A stretch of 64,000 nt of DNA from CAYMUL01 sp964393605 (GCA_964393605.1 CAYMUL010000018.1:1-64000), one strand, 5' to 3'. Counted from the first letter of the stretch, positions 54,033 through 63,266 are shown. Notes: generated by a model from the letters alone, not told the origin. Numbers and translations: made by a program.

Positions 54033-54309
54033 ACTTGCAATAAAAAATAAAGGTTTGGTAATCAATTGGGATGATGAATCGCAACAAACTATTTCTTTGA
54101 GCAGTCTGCGAAAAAGATGCCCGTGCGCAACTTGTTTATCCGAAAGAGAAAAACAAAGCAAAGATTTTTTCCCGATATTCAATCCCGACCAAATTAAAGT
54201 AACCGAATTGAAAACCGTCGGCACATACGCATTAAATATCTGTTGGGGCGATGGTCATTCGACCGGAATATTTGAGTATCGCTATTTAAAAAATTTTAAT
54301 AATGTTTGA
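54019..54309 (+). CDS. DUF971 domain protein
   Basis: This 96-residue single-domain protein of the DUF971/GBBH-like family has LVINWDDESQQTISLSSLRK, CPCATC and the C-terminal GIFEYRYL. In other proteins this domain occurs beside iron-sulfur or carnitine hydroxylase domains and may bind metal through its cysteines; as a stand-alone protein its role is unknown. It overlaps purC and is six bases before pgsA, so it belongs to that transcript. Confidence 0.85.
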   Translation: MRPIKLAIKNKGLVINWDDESQQTISLSSLRKRCPCATCLSEREKQSKDFFPIFNPDQIKVTELKTVGTYALNICWGDGHSTGIFEYRYLKNFNNV

Positions 54310-54315
54310 ATCCTC

Positions 54316-54906
54316 GTGGTACTTCCGAATCAATTAACAGTTTTAAGAATAATTTTAACTCCCATCTTCATATTTTTTTTCTTAACCGATAAACAATGGT
54401 ATCCGGAAATTTCGCTTGGAATATTTTTGATTGCGGCATTAACTGATTGGTACGATGGCTGGCTCGCACGCAAATTCAATTACTTTACTTCGTGGGGAAA
54501 ATTTTGGGATCCGATGGCGGATAAAATTCTAACCGGCGGTGCTTTCATTTCTTTAGCTTATCTTGGAATTTTAGAAGTCTGGATGGTAGTGCTTATTATG
54601 TTAAGAGATTTTGTTGTTACAACGGTTCGCGGGCTTGCAGATTATAAAAATATTTCCTTCCCAACAAGCATTTACGCCAAATGGAAAACTTTTATACAAA
54701 TGGTGTTTCTCTATTATCTTTTAATTTTTTTTACTCTTTCGAAAAACGAATATATTTACGGGCAATTCGGTGAAATTTTAAAGACGTTGTTAAATCCGAC
54801 TCTCATTTACTTTGTAATGCTGGGAATAACATTTATTACAGTTCATTCCGGTTATTTGTATTTGAAACAAAACTCTTCAACAGTTAAAAAGGTATTTCAG
54901 GATTGA
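54316..54906 (+). CDS. pgsA: CDP-diacylglycerol-glycerol-3-phosphate phosphatidyltransferase
   Basis: This 196-residue membrane enzyme makes phosphatidylglycerophosphate. The CDP-alcohol phosphotransferase motif is complete: DWYDGWLAR, then G and DPMAD (about 45-72). The start is GTG. The next gene, pgpA, dephosphorylates the product, and the two overlap by four bases (TTGA). Together they supply phosphatidylglycerol. Confidence 0.94.
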   Translation: MVLPNQLTVLRIILTPIFIFFFLTDKQWYPEISLGIFLIAALTDWYDGWLARKFNYFTSWGKFWDPMADKILTGGAFISLAYLGILEVWMVVLIMLRDFVVTTVRGLADYKNISFPTSIYAKWKTFIQMVFLYYLLIFFTLSKNEYIYGQFGEILKTLLNPTLIYFVMLGITFITVHSGYLYLKQNSSTVKKVFQD

Positions 54907-55364
54907 AATTAAACATAATCGAAAAAGCTTTTGGCTCGGCATTGTTCACGGGATACATACCCATAGCGTCGGGCACATTTGGAAGCGCAGTCGGTTTGCT
55001 CATCTATTTAATACCGGGATTTGAAGCTCCCAAAATTTTATTCCCAACAATTGTTATTGTAGGAATTTTAGGAACATACACTGCGGATAAATTTGAAAAA
55101 GTGTACGGGCACGATCCTGCACAATGCACAATTGACGAAGTTGTTGGGATGTGGATTACATTAATCTTTGTTCCCAAATCTGTTATGAACCTTTCGATAG
55201 CATTTATTTTGTGGAGAATATTCGATATCGTCAAACCGAGCCCGGCTTCCTATTTCGATAAAATGAAAGGAGGCGTCGGAATTATGATGGATGACGTTAC
55301 CGCTGCGATTTACGCACTTATACTCACGCATAGTACAATATTTATTTTAAATCGATTCAATTAA
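54903..55364 (+). CDS. pgpA: Phosphatidylglycerophosphatase A
   Basis: This 153-residue membrane phosphatase has the family motifs GYIPIASGTFGSAVG (about 17-31), DPAQCTIDEVVGMW (about 75-88) and FDIVKPSPASYFDKMKGGVGIMMDDVTAA (about 108). It converts phosphatidylglycerophosphate to phosphatidylglycerol. The start is TTG within the overlap with pgsA. The pairing of pgsA and pgpA supports both calls. Confidence 0.93.
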   Translation: MKLNIIEKAFGSALFTGYIPIASGTFGSAVGLLIYLIPGFEAPKILFPTIVIVGILGTYTADKFEKVYGHDPAQCTIDEVVGMWITLIFVPKSVMNLSIAFILWRIFDIVKPSPASYFDKMKGGVGIMMDDVTAAIYALILTHSTIFILNRFN

Positions 55365-55371
55365 TAAAAAC

Positions 55372-56622
55372 ATGAATGCACACATAATTACTATTGGCGA
55401 TGAAATTCTAATCGGTCAAACTTTAAACACTAACGCCGCCTTTATCGGAGATAAACTTTCAGCAATGAGAATTAAAGTTGTCAAAAGCTCCGTTGTCGGC
55501 GATCAGATAGCAGATATAAAAAATGAATTTGAAATTGCCTCGCAGAATGCTGACTTGATAATTGCAACCGGCGGACTCGGTCCAACGCATGACGACAAAA
55601 CCCGCGATGCAGTTGTGGAATATTTTAAAACATCGCTGATAAAAAATGAAAATGTACTGTCCGATATCTCAACTCGTTTCAAAAAATTGAAGCGTGAGAT
55701 GAGCAAAGTAAATGAAACTCAAGCGATGGTTCCGAAAAATGCCGAAGTTATTCGCAACTCTTTCGGAACGGCGCCGGGTTACTGGATTGAGAAAGGAAAA
55801 AAAATATTCGTAGTGATGCCCGGAGTTCCTTTCGAAATGAAAATGATGATGGATAATTTTGTTCTGCCAAAATTGGAAGAAAAAGTTGAATCGGATTTTT
55901 ATTTACTTCGCAGAACATTTATGACAACAGGCATTGCCGAATCAACTTTGTTTGAAAAACTTGGCAATCTCGATGAGTTACTAAATGGCGCGGAACTCGC
56001 TTTTCTTCCAAGTCAGTTTGGCGTTAAACTTCGCGTAACAGTTTCCGATAAAAATGAAAAATCTGCAAATGAAAAATTAATTGAGATCGAACAGAAACTT
56101 CGTGCATTAGCGGGAAGATATATTTACGGCAAAGATGAAGAAGAACTTTCCGAAATTGTGATTCGTATGTTGAAAGAAAGAACACTTCGTGTCGCCCTTG
56201 CAGAATCTTGTACAGGTGGATTGGTGAGTAGTGCGATTACAAATCATAATGGAAGCAGTGAAGTTTTTGATAGAGGAATAGTTGCATACAGCAATGCGGC
56301 AAAAGTTGAAATATTAAAAGTGAATGAAGATACACTCGCCCAATACGGCGCGGTGAGCGTTGAAATTGCACGTCAAATGGCGGAAGGAGTTAAAGCGATC
56401 AGCGGCGCAGATATTGGATTGTCAATCACAGGAATTATGGGACCCACCGGCGGTTCAAAAGAAAAACCGGTTGGAACTGTGTTTGTCGGTTACTGCGATA
56501 CTCGCGTTTGTACAGCGAAAGAATTTCATTTCAGTGATGATCGAGTTATGAACAAAGAAAAAACAACTCAAGCCGCGTTAGATGTTTTGCGCAAATCGCT
56601 TTTAGGTATTCCGCTTGATTGA
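55372..56622 (+). CDS. cinA: CinA: competence/damage protein, NMN deamidase
   Basis: This 416-residue protein has the N-terminal molybdopterin-binding-like domain (ITIGDEILIGQTLNTN, IATGGLGPTHDD) and the C-terminal PncC amidase domain (LAESCTGGLVSSAIT near 276, the serine being catalytic, and SITGIMGPTGGSKEKPVGTV). It deamidates nicotinamide mononucleotide in pyridine-nucleotide recycling. The order cinA-thpR-recA-recX is found in many bacteria. It overlaps thpR by eight bases. Confidence 0.94.
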   Translation: MNAHIITIGDEILIGQTLNTNAAFIGDKLSAMRIKVVKSSVVGDQIADIKNEFEIASQNADLIIATGGLGPTHDDKTRDAVVEYFKTSLIKNENVLSDISTRFKKLKREMSKVNETQAMVPKNAEVIRNSFGTAPGYWIEKGKKIFVVMPGVPFEMKMMMDNFVLPKLEEKVESDFYLLRRTFMTTGIAESTLFEKLGNLDELLNGAELAFLPSQFGVKLRVTVSDKNEKSANEKLIEIEQKLRALAGRYIYGKDEEELSEIVIRMLKERTLRVALAESCTGGLVSSAITNHNGSSEVFDRGIVAYSNAAKVEILKVNEDTLAQYGAVSVEIARQMAEGVKAISGADIGLSITGIMGPTGGSKEKPVGTVFVGYCDTRVCTAKEFHFSDDRVMNKEKTTQAALDVLRKSLLGIPLD

Positions 56623-57163
56623 AAATCTCTTTCTCGCTTTAAATCTTTCCGACGCTTTCAGAGATTTTCTTGAAGAAAAAATGAACGTCTTCAAAGAAAA
56701 GAGCAATGCTTTCAGGTGGGAAAGAAGAGAAAAACTGCATATGACTTTACGCTTTTATGGAGTTGTTAATCATCTTGAAATTGGAAAAATTAAAAATGCA
56801 ATTGAACTTTTCGATGAAATGCCTAAAATGGTTTTAACTTTTAATGGATTTTCTTTTTTTCAAGTTAAGATGTATCCAAGTATATTGTATGCAAAATTCG
56901 AATACAACGAAACACTTCTAAATTTTGGAAACACGATTCTTCAAAAAACTGAATCCATTGGCGATGTAAAGGAGAATAAAATTTTTAAACCGCATATAAC
57001 TATTGCGCGCTCGAAGAAAAAACCGGAGAAAGAGTTCATGGATTATTTTCAAAATTACAATGCCGGAACTTTCATCGAAGAAATTCAAACTATGTCAATT
57101 TATAAAAGTGTTCAATACACGACCGGTACGATTTACAAAGAAATAAAAAAATATAACTTTTAA
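56615..57163 (+). CDS. thpR: RNA 2',3'-cyclic phosphodiesterase (ThpR/LigT)
   Basis: This 182-residue 2H phosphoesterase has two HxT motifs: HMTLRFYG (about 42) and HITIAR (about 127). It opens 2',3'-cyclic phosphates on RNA; the natural role is uncertain. The start is TTG (IENLFLALNLSD) inside the end of cinA. It is followed ten bases later by recA, whose ribosome-binding site overlaps its stop. Confidence 0.92.
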   Translation: MIENLFLALNLSDAFRDFLEEKMNVFKEKSNAFRWERREKLHMTLRFYGVVNHLEIGKIKNAIELFDEMPKMVLTFNGFSFFQVKMYPSILYAKFEYNETLLNFGNTILQKTESIGDVKENKIFKPHITIARSKKKPEKEFMDYFQNYNAGTFIEEIQTMSIYKSVQYTTGTIYKEIKKYNF

Positions 57164-57173
57164 AGGAGGTTAA

Positions 57174-58226
57174 ATGTCAACCGAACGAGAAAATAAAATT
57201 AAAATGCTTGAAGAAACTATTTCAAGTATAGAAAAAAATTTTGGCAAAGGTTCTATCATGAAGTTGGGCGATGGTGTTATCGCTCCCGTTGAATCAATTT
57301 CCACAGGTTCAGTCTCACTTGATTGGGCTTTAGGAATTGGCGGTGTGCCGCGTGGAAGAATTATCGAAATTTTCGGTCCCGAGTCCAGCGGAAAAACTAC
57401 GCTATGTCTTCACATAATTTCCGAAGCGCAGAAGAATGGCGGACTTGCCGCTTTCATCGATGCCGAACATGCACTCGATGTTCAATACGCAAAACGATTG
57501 GGAGTAGATACGGCAAATTTACTTTTATCACAACCGGATTTCGGCGAACAGGCTTTGGAAATTGCAGACACTCTCGTTAGAAGCAACGCGCTCGATGTTA
57601 TTGTAATTGATTCGGTTGCCGCTTTAGTTCCACGCGCTGAAATAGAAGGAGAGATGGGTGATGCACACATGGCAATGCAAGCTCGATTAATGTCGCAAGC
57701 ACTCAGAAAATTAACCGGCGCAATTTCACGCTCGAAAACTTCTGTGATATTCACAAATCAACTTCGAAGCAAAATTGGTGTAATGTTCGGAAATCCTGAA
57801 ACTACAACCGGCGGTAACGCTCTTAAATTTTATGCAAGTGTAAGAATTGATATTCGCCGCATCGCACAATTAAAAGAAGGGAACGATGTTGTCGGAAACA
57901 GAACAAAAGTTAAAATTGTGAAAAGTAAAGTTGCGCCGCCATTCAAAGAAGTTGAGTTCGATATTTTGTACAATGAAGGAATCAGCAAAACCGGTGACAT
58001 ACTTGATCTTGCAGTGTTGCACGGCATTGTGAAAAAGAGCGGCGCATGGTTCAGTTACGGTGAAGATCGTTTCCAGGGAAGAGAACAATTCCGGCAAAAA
58101 CTTGTCGAAAATCCTGACATGTTCAAGATGCTCGCAGTCGAAGTTCGAACAAAATTGGGAATGAACGGAGCCGAAGAAAAAGTTGTTGAAGAAGAAGCTC
58201 CGGCGAAAGGGAAAAAATCAAAATAA
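57174..58226 (+). CDS. recA: Recombinase RecA
   Basis: This 350-residue protein drives homologous strand exchange and SOS co-protease activity. It has Walker A GPESSGKTT (about 67-75), the loop VIVIDSVAALVPRAE (about 142) and the conserved GNALKFYASVR (about 213). The C-terminal tail is acidic/basic as usual. It has an exceptionally good Shine-Dalgarno (AAAGGAGGT, 57162-57170), one of only a few in the window. No LexA-type operator is visible just upstream. Confidence 0.98.
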   Translation: MSTERENKIKMLEETISSIEKNFGKGSIMKLGDGVIAPVESISTGSVSLDWALGIGGVPRGRIIEIFGPESSGKTTLCLHIISEAQKNGGLAAFIDAEHALDVQYAKRLGVDTANLLLSQPDFGEQALEIADTLVRSNALDVIVIDSVAALVPRAEIEGEMGDAHMAMQARLMSQALRKLTGAISRSKTSVIFTNQLRSKIGVMFGNPETTTGGNALKFYASVRIDIRRIAQLKEGNDVVGNRTKVKIVKSKVAPPFKEVEFDILYNEGISKTGDILDLAVLHGIVKKSGAWFSYGEDRFQGREQFRQKLVENPDMFKMLAVEVRTKLGMNGAEEKVVEEEAPAKGKKSK

Positions 58227-58235
58227 CTTTTTCTT

Positions 58236-58865
58236 ATGAAGATCAGCCGTATCTATAAAGAAAATTCCAAGAGGGTTGTCATCGAATTTGAAGATGGCAA
58301 CTCTCTTTCTGTTTTTAAAGACATCATCTATAATTTTTCTTTAAGGAAGTTTGATGATATTGAAGAAAAACTTTTTAATGAGATACGGGACAAACAATTT
58401 TTTCTTGAGATAAAAGAAAAAGCACTTTCATTGCTCGCAAGAAGAGCGCACTCAAAGTATGAGTTGAAACAAAAATTATTTCAAAAGAAATTTGAAAAAG
58501 AAAAAATTGAAACTGTTTTAAATACACTCGAATCTGACGGATACATTAATGATTTCGAGTTTGCAAAACTTTTTATTAATGAACGAATCGCGAAAGGGAA
58601 GTCAGGTCCTATTAAAATCAAATCGGAATTGATGGGGAAGGGAATCAAACGCGAGGTGATTGATGAAGTGTTAAAAATATTTTTCCCTTCGGAAGAGAAC
58701 GAAGATGCGGCATTTTCAATTGCAGAAAAGAAAATTTCTCAATTAAAAAAAAGAAATCTTGACGAAAGGATAATCAAACAAAAACTTTATTCATTTTTAC
58801 TTTCGCGCGGCTTTTCGTTTGAAGTTGCAAAACAAGTTTCCGAAAAAAAATTAGAGCAGATTTAA
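58236..58865 (+). CDS. recX: Regulatory protein RecX
   Basis: This 209-residue helical protein inhibits or modulates RecA. Typical segments are LSLLARRAHSKYELKQKLFQK (about 66-86) and DGYINDFEFAKLFINERIAKGKSGPIKI (about 104-131). It follows recA by nine bases. The last 15 bases overlap the 3' end of the convergent NUDIX gene. Confidence 0.92.
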   Translation: MKISRIYKENSKRVVIEFEDGNSLSVFKDIIYNFSLRKFDDIEEKLFNEIRDKQFFLEIKEKALSLLARRAHSKYELKQKLFQKKFEKEKIETVLNTLESDGYINDFEFAKLFINERIAKGKSGPIKIKSELMGKGIKREVIDEVLKIFFPSEENEDAAFSIAEKKISQLKKRNLDERIIKQKLYSFLLSRGFSFEVAKQVSEKKLEQI

Positions 58866-59273
58866 TTTCTTTAAAGTTTCAGGAAGTTTTCGAATCTCAC
58901 TTGCCACATCGTAATTCCCAATATTTTCAACCGCATCATGAACGGAAAACCATCTTCTTTCACGAAAATTTTGTTCGAGAAAATTCTCGAGATATTCCGT
59001 TACCTGCAGAGCAAAAATCACAATCTCAAAACTACCGATCAATTTTTCATCCGTCGCAGTGCCAAGTTTTGCGACAAGATTTCCCAGTACACCGGCTTCT
59101 TCAAATGCCTCTTGCTTTGCGGCTTGTTCCGGTGTTTGATGCGGCTCTACGCCTCCTTTCGGAATTATCCATCGTTTTTTATTTCGTGAGGTTATGAGAA
59201 GCACTTCAAGCCGTCCATCAATTTTTCTAAACGGGATTGAACCCGCTTGTTTAAAAGAGAATTCTATTTTCAA
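58851..59273 (-). CDS. NUDIX hydrolase
   Basis: This 140-residue hydrolase of nucleoside or inositol diphosphate linkages resembles the diadenosine/diphosphoinositol-polyphosphate group. The NUDIX box reads GGVEPHQTPEQAAKQEAFEEAGV; the metal-binding EEAG is intact, but the first Glu is Gln and the usual Arg is Gln, a variant also seen in other family members. KRWIIPKG precedes it. Its 3' end overlaps recX. Its substrate is unknown. Confidence 0.87.
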   Translation of the reverse strand: MKIEFSFKQAGSIPFRKIDGRLEVLLITSRNKKRWIIPKGGVEPHQTPEQAAKQEAFEEAGVLGNLVAKLGTATDEKLIGSFEIVIFALQVTEYLENFLEQNFRERRWFSVHDAVENIGNYDVASEIRKLPETLKKLNLL

Positions 59274-59346
59274 GTTGAAAAGGATTTTTTATTTTAGTAA
59301 AAGATTTATATGATTCTATAAAAAAAATATTGAGTGCAAATTTAAC

Positions 59347-60330
59347 ATGATACACTTTGAACCCAAAGAATTAACTATTCCGAAAGTACATCAACTTTTA
59401 CTTGGAGGAATAGCCCCGCGACCGATCGCATTAGTTTCAACTTTAGCCGAAGATGGAACGCCGAATCTTTCACCGTTTTCATTCTTCAATGTCTTCTCCG
59501 CAAACCCGCCTATTGTTGCTTTCTCTGCGGCGCGTCGCGGAAAAGATGCTTCACTAAAAGATACTTACAACAATCTTGTTGCAACAAACGAATGTGTTAT
59601 TCAGTCCGTAACATATTCTATGGTTGAGCAAGTCAATCTTGCTTCGACTGAGTTTGATACCGGAGTGAATGAATTTATAAAATCGGGATTAACTCCCGTC
59701 AATTCAGATATAATTAAACCGTTCAGAGTAAAAGAATCGCCGTTTCAGATGGAGTGTAAATTGCAAAAGATGATTCATCTTGGCGATGGCGGTGCATCCG
59801 GTAATCTTGCAATTTGTGAAGTTGTAAAATTTCATATCGCAGAAGATATTTTTGAGAATGGTATAATTCAACCGCAACTAATCGATCTCGTCTCACGCAT
59901 GTCCGCCGATTATTATTGTCGTGCGTCGGGGGATAGCGTTTTTGTAGTACGCAAACCTATCGGAAAAGATTGCATCGGCTACGAAAATATTCCTGACTTT
60001 GTAAAATATTCAAATCATTTTTCGGGGAATGAGCTCGGCAAACTTGGAAACTTTTCAAAAATTCCTGATGCTAACGAAGCGATGCAGTTGCAAGAAAAAT
60101 ATTCTACACAAAAAATAGAAGCCATCGAAATTTCGCGCGAAGCTTTCAAACGCTACGAAACAAAATATGATTATGAATTAATGCTTCATTGTTTTTACAA
60201 ATTAGAAACTTTAAGTAACGATGATAAAAAATCAATGCTCATCCGAGCCGCTAAAACCGCACTGATGAAAGAAGATGTGGAGTTTGCCTGGAAAATTATT
60301 TTGTTGACTGAGAAATTATTTGACAAATGA
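59347..60330 (+). CDS. Flavin reductase-like protein with helical C-terminal extension
   Basis: This 327-residue protein has a flavin-binding split-barrel domain in about the first 210 residues (GGIAPRPIALVSTL, SPFSFFNVFSANPPIVAFS, KDTYNNLVATNE). The family usually ends near 200. Here a further 110 residues follow, predicted helical from sequence (EISREAFKRYETKYDYELMLHCF...). The substrate and partner are unknown; FMN binding is likely. It overlaps the acetoacetyl-CoA synthetase start by four bases (ATGA), so the two may act together. Confidence 0.82.
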   Translation: MIHFEPKELTIPKVHQLLLGGIAPRPIALVSTLAEDGTPNLSPFSFFNVFSANPPIVAFSAARRGKDASLKDTYNNLVATNECVIQSVTYSMVEQVNLASTEFDTGVNEFIKSGLTPVNSDIIKPFRVKESPFQMECKLQKMIHLGDGGASGNLAICEVVKFHIAEDIFENGIIQPQLIDLVSRMSADYYCRASGDSVFVVRKPIGKDCIGYENIPDFVKYSNHFSGNELGKLGNFSKIPDANEAMQLQEKYSTQKIEAIEISREAFKRYETKYDYELMLHCFYKLETLSNDDKKSMLIRAAKTALMKEDVEFAWKIILLTEKLFDK

Positions 60331-62282
60331 AAAAACCGATCTGGTCTCCCTCAATTGAGAGATATGCTAATTCAAATCTTGTCCGCTTCATCGACTTCAT
60401 AAACGAAAAACATAAAAAGGAACTGACAAGTTTTTTCGAACTTTATTATTGGTCAATTGATGAACACGAAAAATTTTGGGAATCGTTGCTTGATTTTTCT
60501 GAAATAAAATTATCGAAATCATTCGACAAAATTCTCATCGGTAATGAAATGTTTGGCGCAAAATATTTTTCCGGTGCAGAGTTAAACTTTGCAGAAAATT
60601 TGCTTCGCTTCAATGACGATGAAATCGCAATAATAAGTGTGCGCGAAAATTTTGAAAATATTAAAATCACTTATGCGCAGCTAAATTTTTTGACCGCAAA
60701 ATGTGCCGATGCATTAGCCGAATGTGGAATCAAAAAAGGTGATCGCGTTGCAGGTTATATCTCAAATCTTCCCGAAGCAGTAATTGCAATGCTTGCAACT
60801 ACAAGTCTCGGTGCGATATGGACTTCATGTTCGCCCGACTTTGGCGATGCCGCCGTTATTGATCGATTCGAGCAAATCAAACCGAAAATACTTTTTGCAT
60901 CTGAAGCATATTCTTACAACGGAAAAGTGATCGACAACTCCGAAAAAATTTCTGCCGTGATGCACAAAATTAAATCGATCGAAAAATTGATAAAAATTCC
61001 GATTAACAACAATCCTTTGGAAGTTCTCGGCAAAAAGAAAAAATGGGGAAAAGATTCATTCAATACTTTCATAAATAATAAAGCGACGAAAATAAAATTT
61101 GAACAAAATTCTTTCGACCATCCCGTCTATATTCTCTATTCATCAGGAACAACCGGAAAGCCGAAGTGCATAGTTCACGGCGCAGGAGGAACTCTTCTTC
61201 AACATTATAAAGAATTAGCGCTTCACACTGATCTAAAAAGGGAAGACACAATATTTTACTTTACAACCTGCGGTTGGATGATGTGGAATTGGCTTGTCAG
61301 TTCACTGTTTATTGGTGCGAAAGTTGTTTTGTTCGATGGAAGTCCTACTTATCCAAACATAGATTCTCTCTGGCAACTTTCCGAAGTAGAAAAAATTTCT
61401 ATCTTCGGTACAAGTCCGAAATTTCTTTCTCTCTGTGAAAAGCAAAATTGTGATCCATCAGAAAATTTTTCTTTCGAAAACTTAAAAACAATTTTATCAA
61501 CCGGTTCACCACTTTCGGAACAAAATTTTCATTGGGTTTATGAAAGAATAAAAAAAGATGTTCAGCTTTCATCAATCAGCGGGGGAACTGATATTATTTC
61601 CTGCTTCATGCTTGGCTCGCCAATGCTTCCGGTTTATGCGGGAGAAATACAAACGCGCGGTTTGGGCATGTCTGTTGATGTTTATGATGAAGAGGGAAAT
61701 TCAATTAACGGTGAAGTGGGCGAACTTGTTTGCAAAAAACCGTTTCCATCCATGCCTTTATTTTTTTGGAATGATGAAGAAAATAAAAAGTACAAAGAAT
61801 CATACTTCAATTTTTACGAAGGAGTTTGGCGACACGGAGATTTTATTGAACTTACCGAAAACGATGGAATCATAACGCACGGAAGAAGCGATGCAACTCT
61901 GAATCCCGGCGGTGTACGAATTGGTACGGCAGAAATTTACAACATCGTTGAGGCAATGGATGAAGTGCTGGATAGTTTGGTCGTCGGACAAAAATGGAAC
62001 AACGATGTTCGAGTAATTTTGTTCATCGTGCTGGATGAAAAAGTTAGTCTTGATCAACACTTAACCGAAAAAATCAAACATGACATAAAGTATAAAGCTT
62101 CGCCGCGTCATGTGCCGAATAAAATAATTCGTGTTACCGAAATTCCCCGAACTATCAACGGCAAAAAAGTAGAGTTAGCAGTAACAAGAATTATTAACGA
62201 ACAGAAAATTGAAAATCTCGAAGTCCTTCAAAACCCTTCATCATTAAAACAATATGAAAATATTCCTCAGTTGCAAGATTAA
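60327..62282 (+). CDS. aacS: Acetoacetyl-CoA synthetase
   Basis: This 651-residue acyl-adenylate-forming enzyme activates acetoacetate to acetoacetyl-CoA. The length and N-terminal region (PIWSPSIERYANSNLVRFIDF, then ELYYWSIDEHEKFW) mark acetoacetate rather than acetate synthetases. ATP-binding YSSGTTGKPKCIVHGAGG lies near 271-288, the adenylate motif is in WRHGDFIE (about 497), and the C-terminal RTINGKKVE holds the acetylatable lysine (about 613). It fits ketone-body or leucine/lysine breakdown. A palindromic element follows the gene at 62293. Confidence 0.93.
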   Translation: MKKPIWSPSIERYANSNLVRFIDFINEKHKKELTSFFELYYWSIDEHEKFWESLLDFSEIKLSKSFDKILIGNEMFGAKYFSGAELNFAENLLRFNDDEIAIISVRENFENIKITYAQLNFLTAKCADALAECGIKKGDRVAGYISNLPEAVIAMLATTSLGAIWTSCSPDFGDAAVIDRFEQIKPKILFASEAYSYNGKVIDNSEKISAVMHKIKSIEKLIKIPINNNPLEVLGKKKKWGKDSFNTFINNKATKIKFEQNSFDHPVYILYSSGTTGKPKCIVHGAGGTLLQHYKELALHTDLKREDTIFYFTTCGWMMWNWLVSSLFIGAKVVLFDGSPTYPNIDSLWQLSEVEKISIFGTSPKFLSLCEKQNCDPSENFSFENLKTILSTGSPLSEQNFHWVYERIKKDVQLSSISGGTDIISCFMLGSPMLPVYAGEIQTRGLGMSVDVYDEEGNSINGEVGELVCKKPFPSMPLFFWNDEENKKYKESYFNFYEGVWRHGDFIELTENDGIITHGRSDATLNPGGVRIGTAEIYNIVEAMDEVLDSLVVGQKWNNDVRVILFIVLDEKVSLDQHLTEKIKHDIKYKASPRHVPNKIIRVTEIPRTINGKKVELAVTRIINEQKIENLEVLQNPSSLKQYENIPQLQD

Positions 62283-62292
62283 TACAATTAGG

Positions 62293-62382
62293 AATAGAAC
62301 ACTGATAACACTGATTTTGACAGATTTTCGCAGATAGAAATCTGTGAAAATCAGTAGTATCTGTGTCATCAGTGTGCTATTG
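62293..62382. repeat. Palindromic element, copy 1
   Basis: This segment of about 90 bases is repeated at 62994-63084. Its ends, ACACTGATAACAC and GTGTCATCAGTGT, are near-perfect inverted repeats. Inner arms CTGATTTT/AAAATCAG and CAGATTT/AAATCTG continue the pairing, so nearly the whole element can fold into one long stem. It lies 11 bases after the aacS stop. Confidence 0.8.
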
Positions 62383-62690
62383 ATAGTTGTGCGTTAACTC
62401 CGGTACTTTATTAACATAAATTTTGAATTAGGTAATAAGGTTGACTTGTAAAGGATTTATTGTTACTAAGGTTGAGATTTAAATCAAGGTTTGTCTTTAC
62501 AATATTTGTTCGTTTAATAAATCGAAATGAAATTCGAAATGATTTTTAATGTAAAAGTGTTTTCTGATTATACATTGCCACAGTTCTTCATAATCATGAA
62601 TTTCTTAACTTAATTTTTATTAAACCTTAGTAACTGAAAAATAAAATAATAAAAACCTTATTACATTATTGACAGCAGACATGCAATCGT
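62383..62690. other. AT-rich spacer with no visible feature
   Basis: No open frame, hairpin or known repeat module could be supported in this 308-base AT-rich stretch between the first palindromic element and the modular repeats. Confidence 0.5.
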
Positions 62691-62976
62691 TTGAAGAATT
62701 AAAAATTACAAATGAATATTACTCTGCGCCTTAGCGTCTTGGCGGTGAAATAAAATTAAATTCCTTTGCGTTATTTTGCGAACTTAGCGGTTAAAAAAGA
62801 AGATTGTTTGCATGGGCGAAGCAGAGAAAGATAATGATTAAGATAATGAGAAAGAAAATTGAGAATTGAGTACCGATTCATCGGGAGAGAATGGAGAATT
62901 GACAATCGTAAATAATAAATAATAAATTCCTTAGTGCCGTTGTGCCGTTGTGGCATTCCTTTGAAGAATTAAAAAT
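62691..62976. repeat. Modular spacer repeats
   Basis: The GAAGAATTAAAAATTAC module (62691-62715), ACTCTGCGCCTTAGCGTCTT, then a copy of the 35547-35697 block at 62761-62931 (GCGAACTTAGCGGTTAAAA, GGGCGAAGCAGAGAAAGATA, GACAATCGTAAATAATAAAT), and a copy of the 21-92 module at 62933-62976. A short insert (TACCGATTCATCGGGAGA) interrupts the second. It is non-coding. Confidence 0.75.
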
Positions 62977-62993
62977 TAGAAATATGAAATTAG

Positions 62994-63084
62994 AAATAGA
63001 ACACTGATAACGCTGATCTTGACAGATATTCGCAGATATAAATCAGTGAAAATCAGTTCTATCTGTGTCATCAGTGTGCTATTG
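62994..63084. repeat. Palindromic element, copy 2
   Basis: This is the second copy of the 62293-62382 element, with about the same ends and inner arms and a few base changes. The remaining spacer to 63233 shows no gene. Confidence 0.8.
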
Positions 63085-63233
63085 GCGGTTTTGGAAGATG
63101 GAATTGTTCTCAGTAGGAATTATTTTATAAAGTTCTGCCGCAAAGGAAATATAAACAGGGTAATTTGCCCATCAAAAAACATGAATTGATCTTTGAGTGA
63201 AAACCGCCAAGAAAGGGAATTAACGGAGAAGTT

Positions 63234-63266
63234 AAAAAAAAATCCCCCTTGAAAAAGAGGGATTTT
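63234..63266. terminator. Bidirectional terminator before the metalloprotease end
   Basis: AAAATCCC-C-CTT (63239-63250) and AAG-A-GGGATTTT (63255-63266) pair with one mismatch around a GAAA loop. An A run at 63234-63242 becomes the T run on the minus strand, so it suits the minus-strand gene ending at 63294. Confidence 0.8.

Noticed and set aside
57100..57173. SOS (LexA-type) operator upstream of recA
   Set aside because: The bases before recA are the end of thpR and a strong Shine-Dalgarno; no inverted repeat of operator type is present, and recA is probably cotranscribed with cinA and thpR.
62771..62956. Open frame of 61 codons on the minus strand
   Set aside because: Same repeat-derived frame as at 35435-35725; no ribosome-binding site and low-complexity product.
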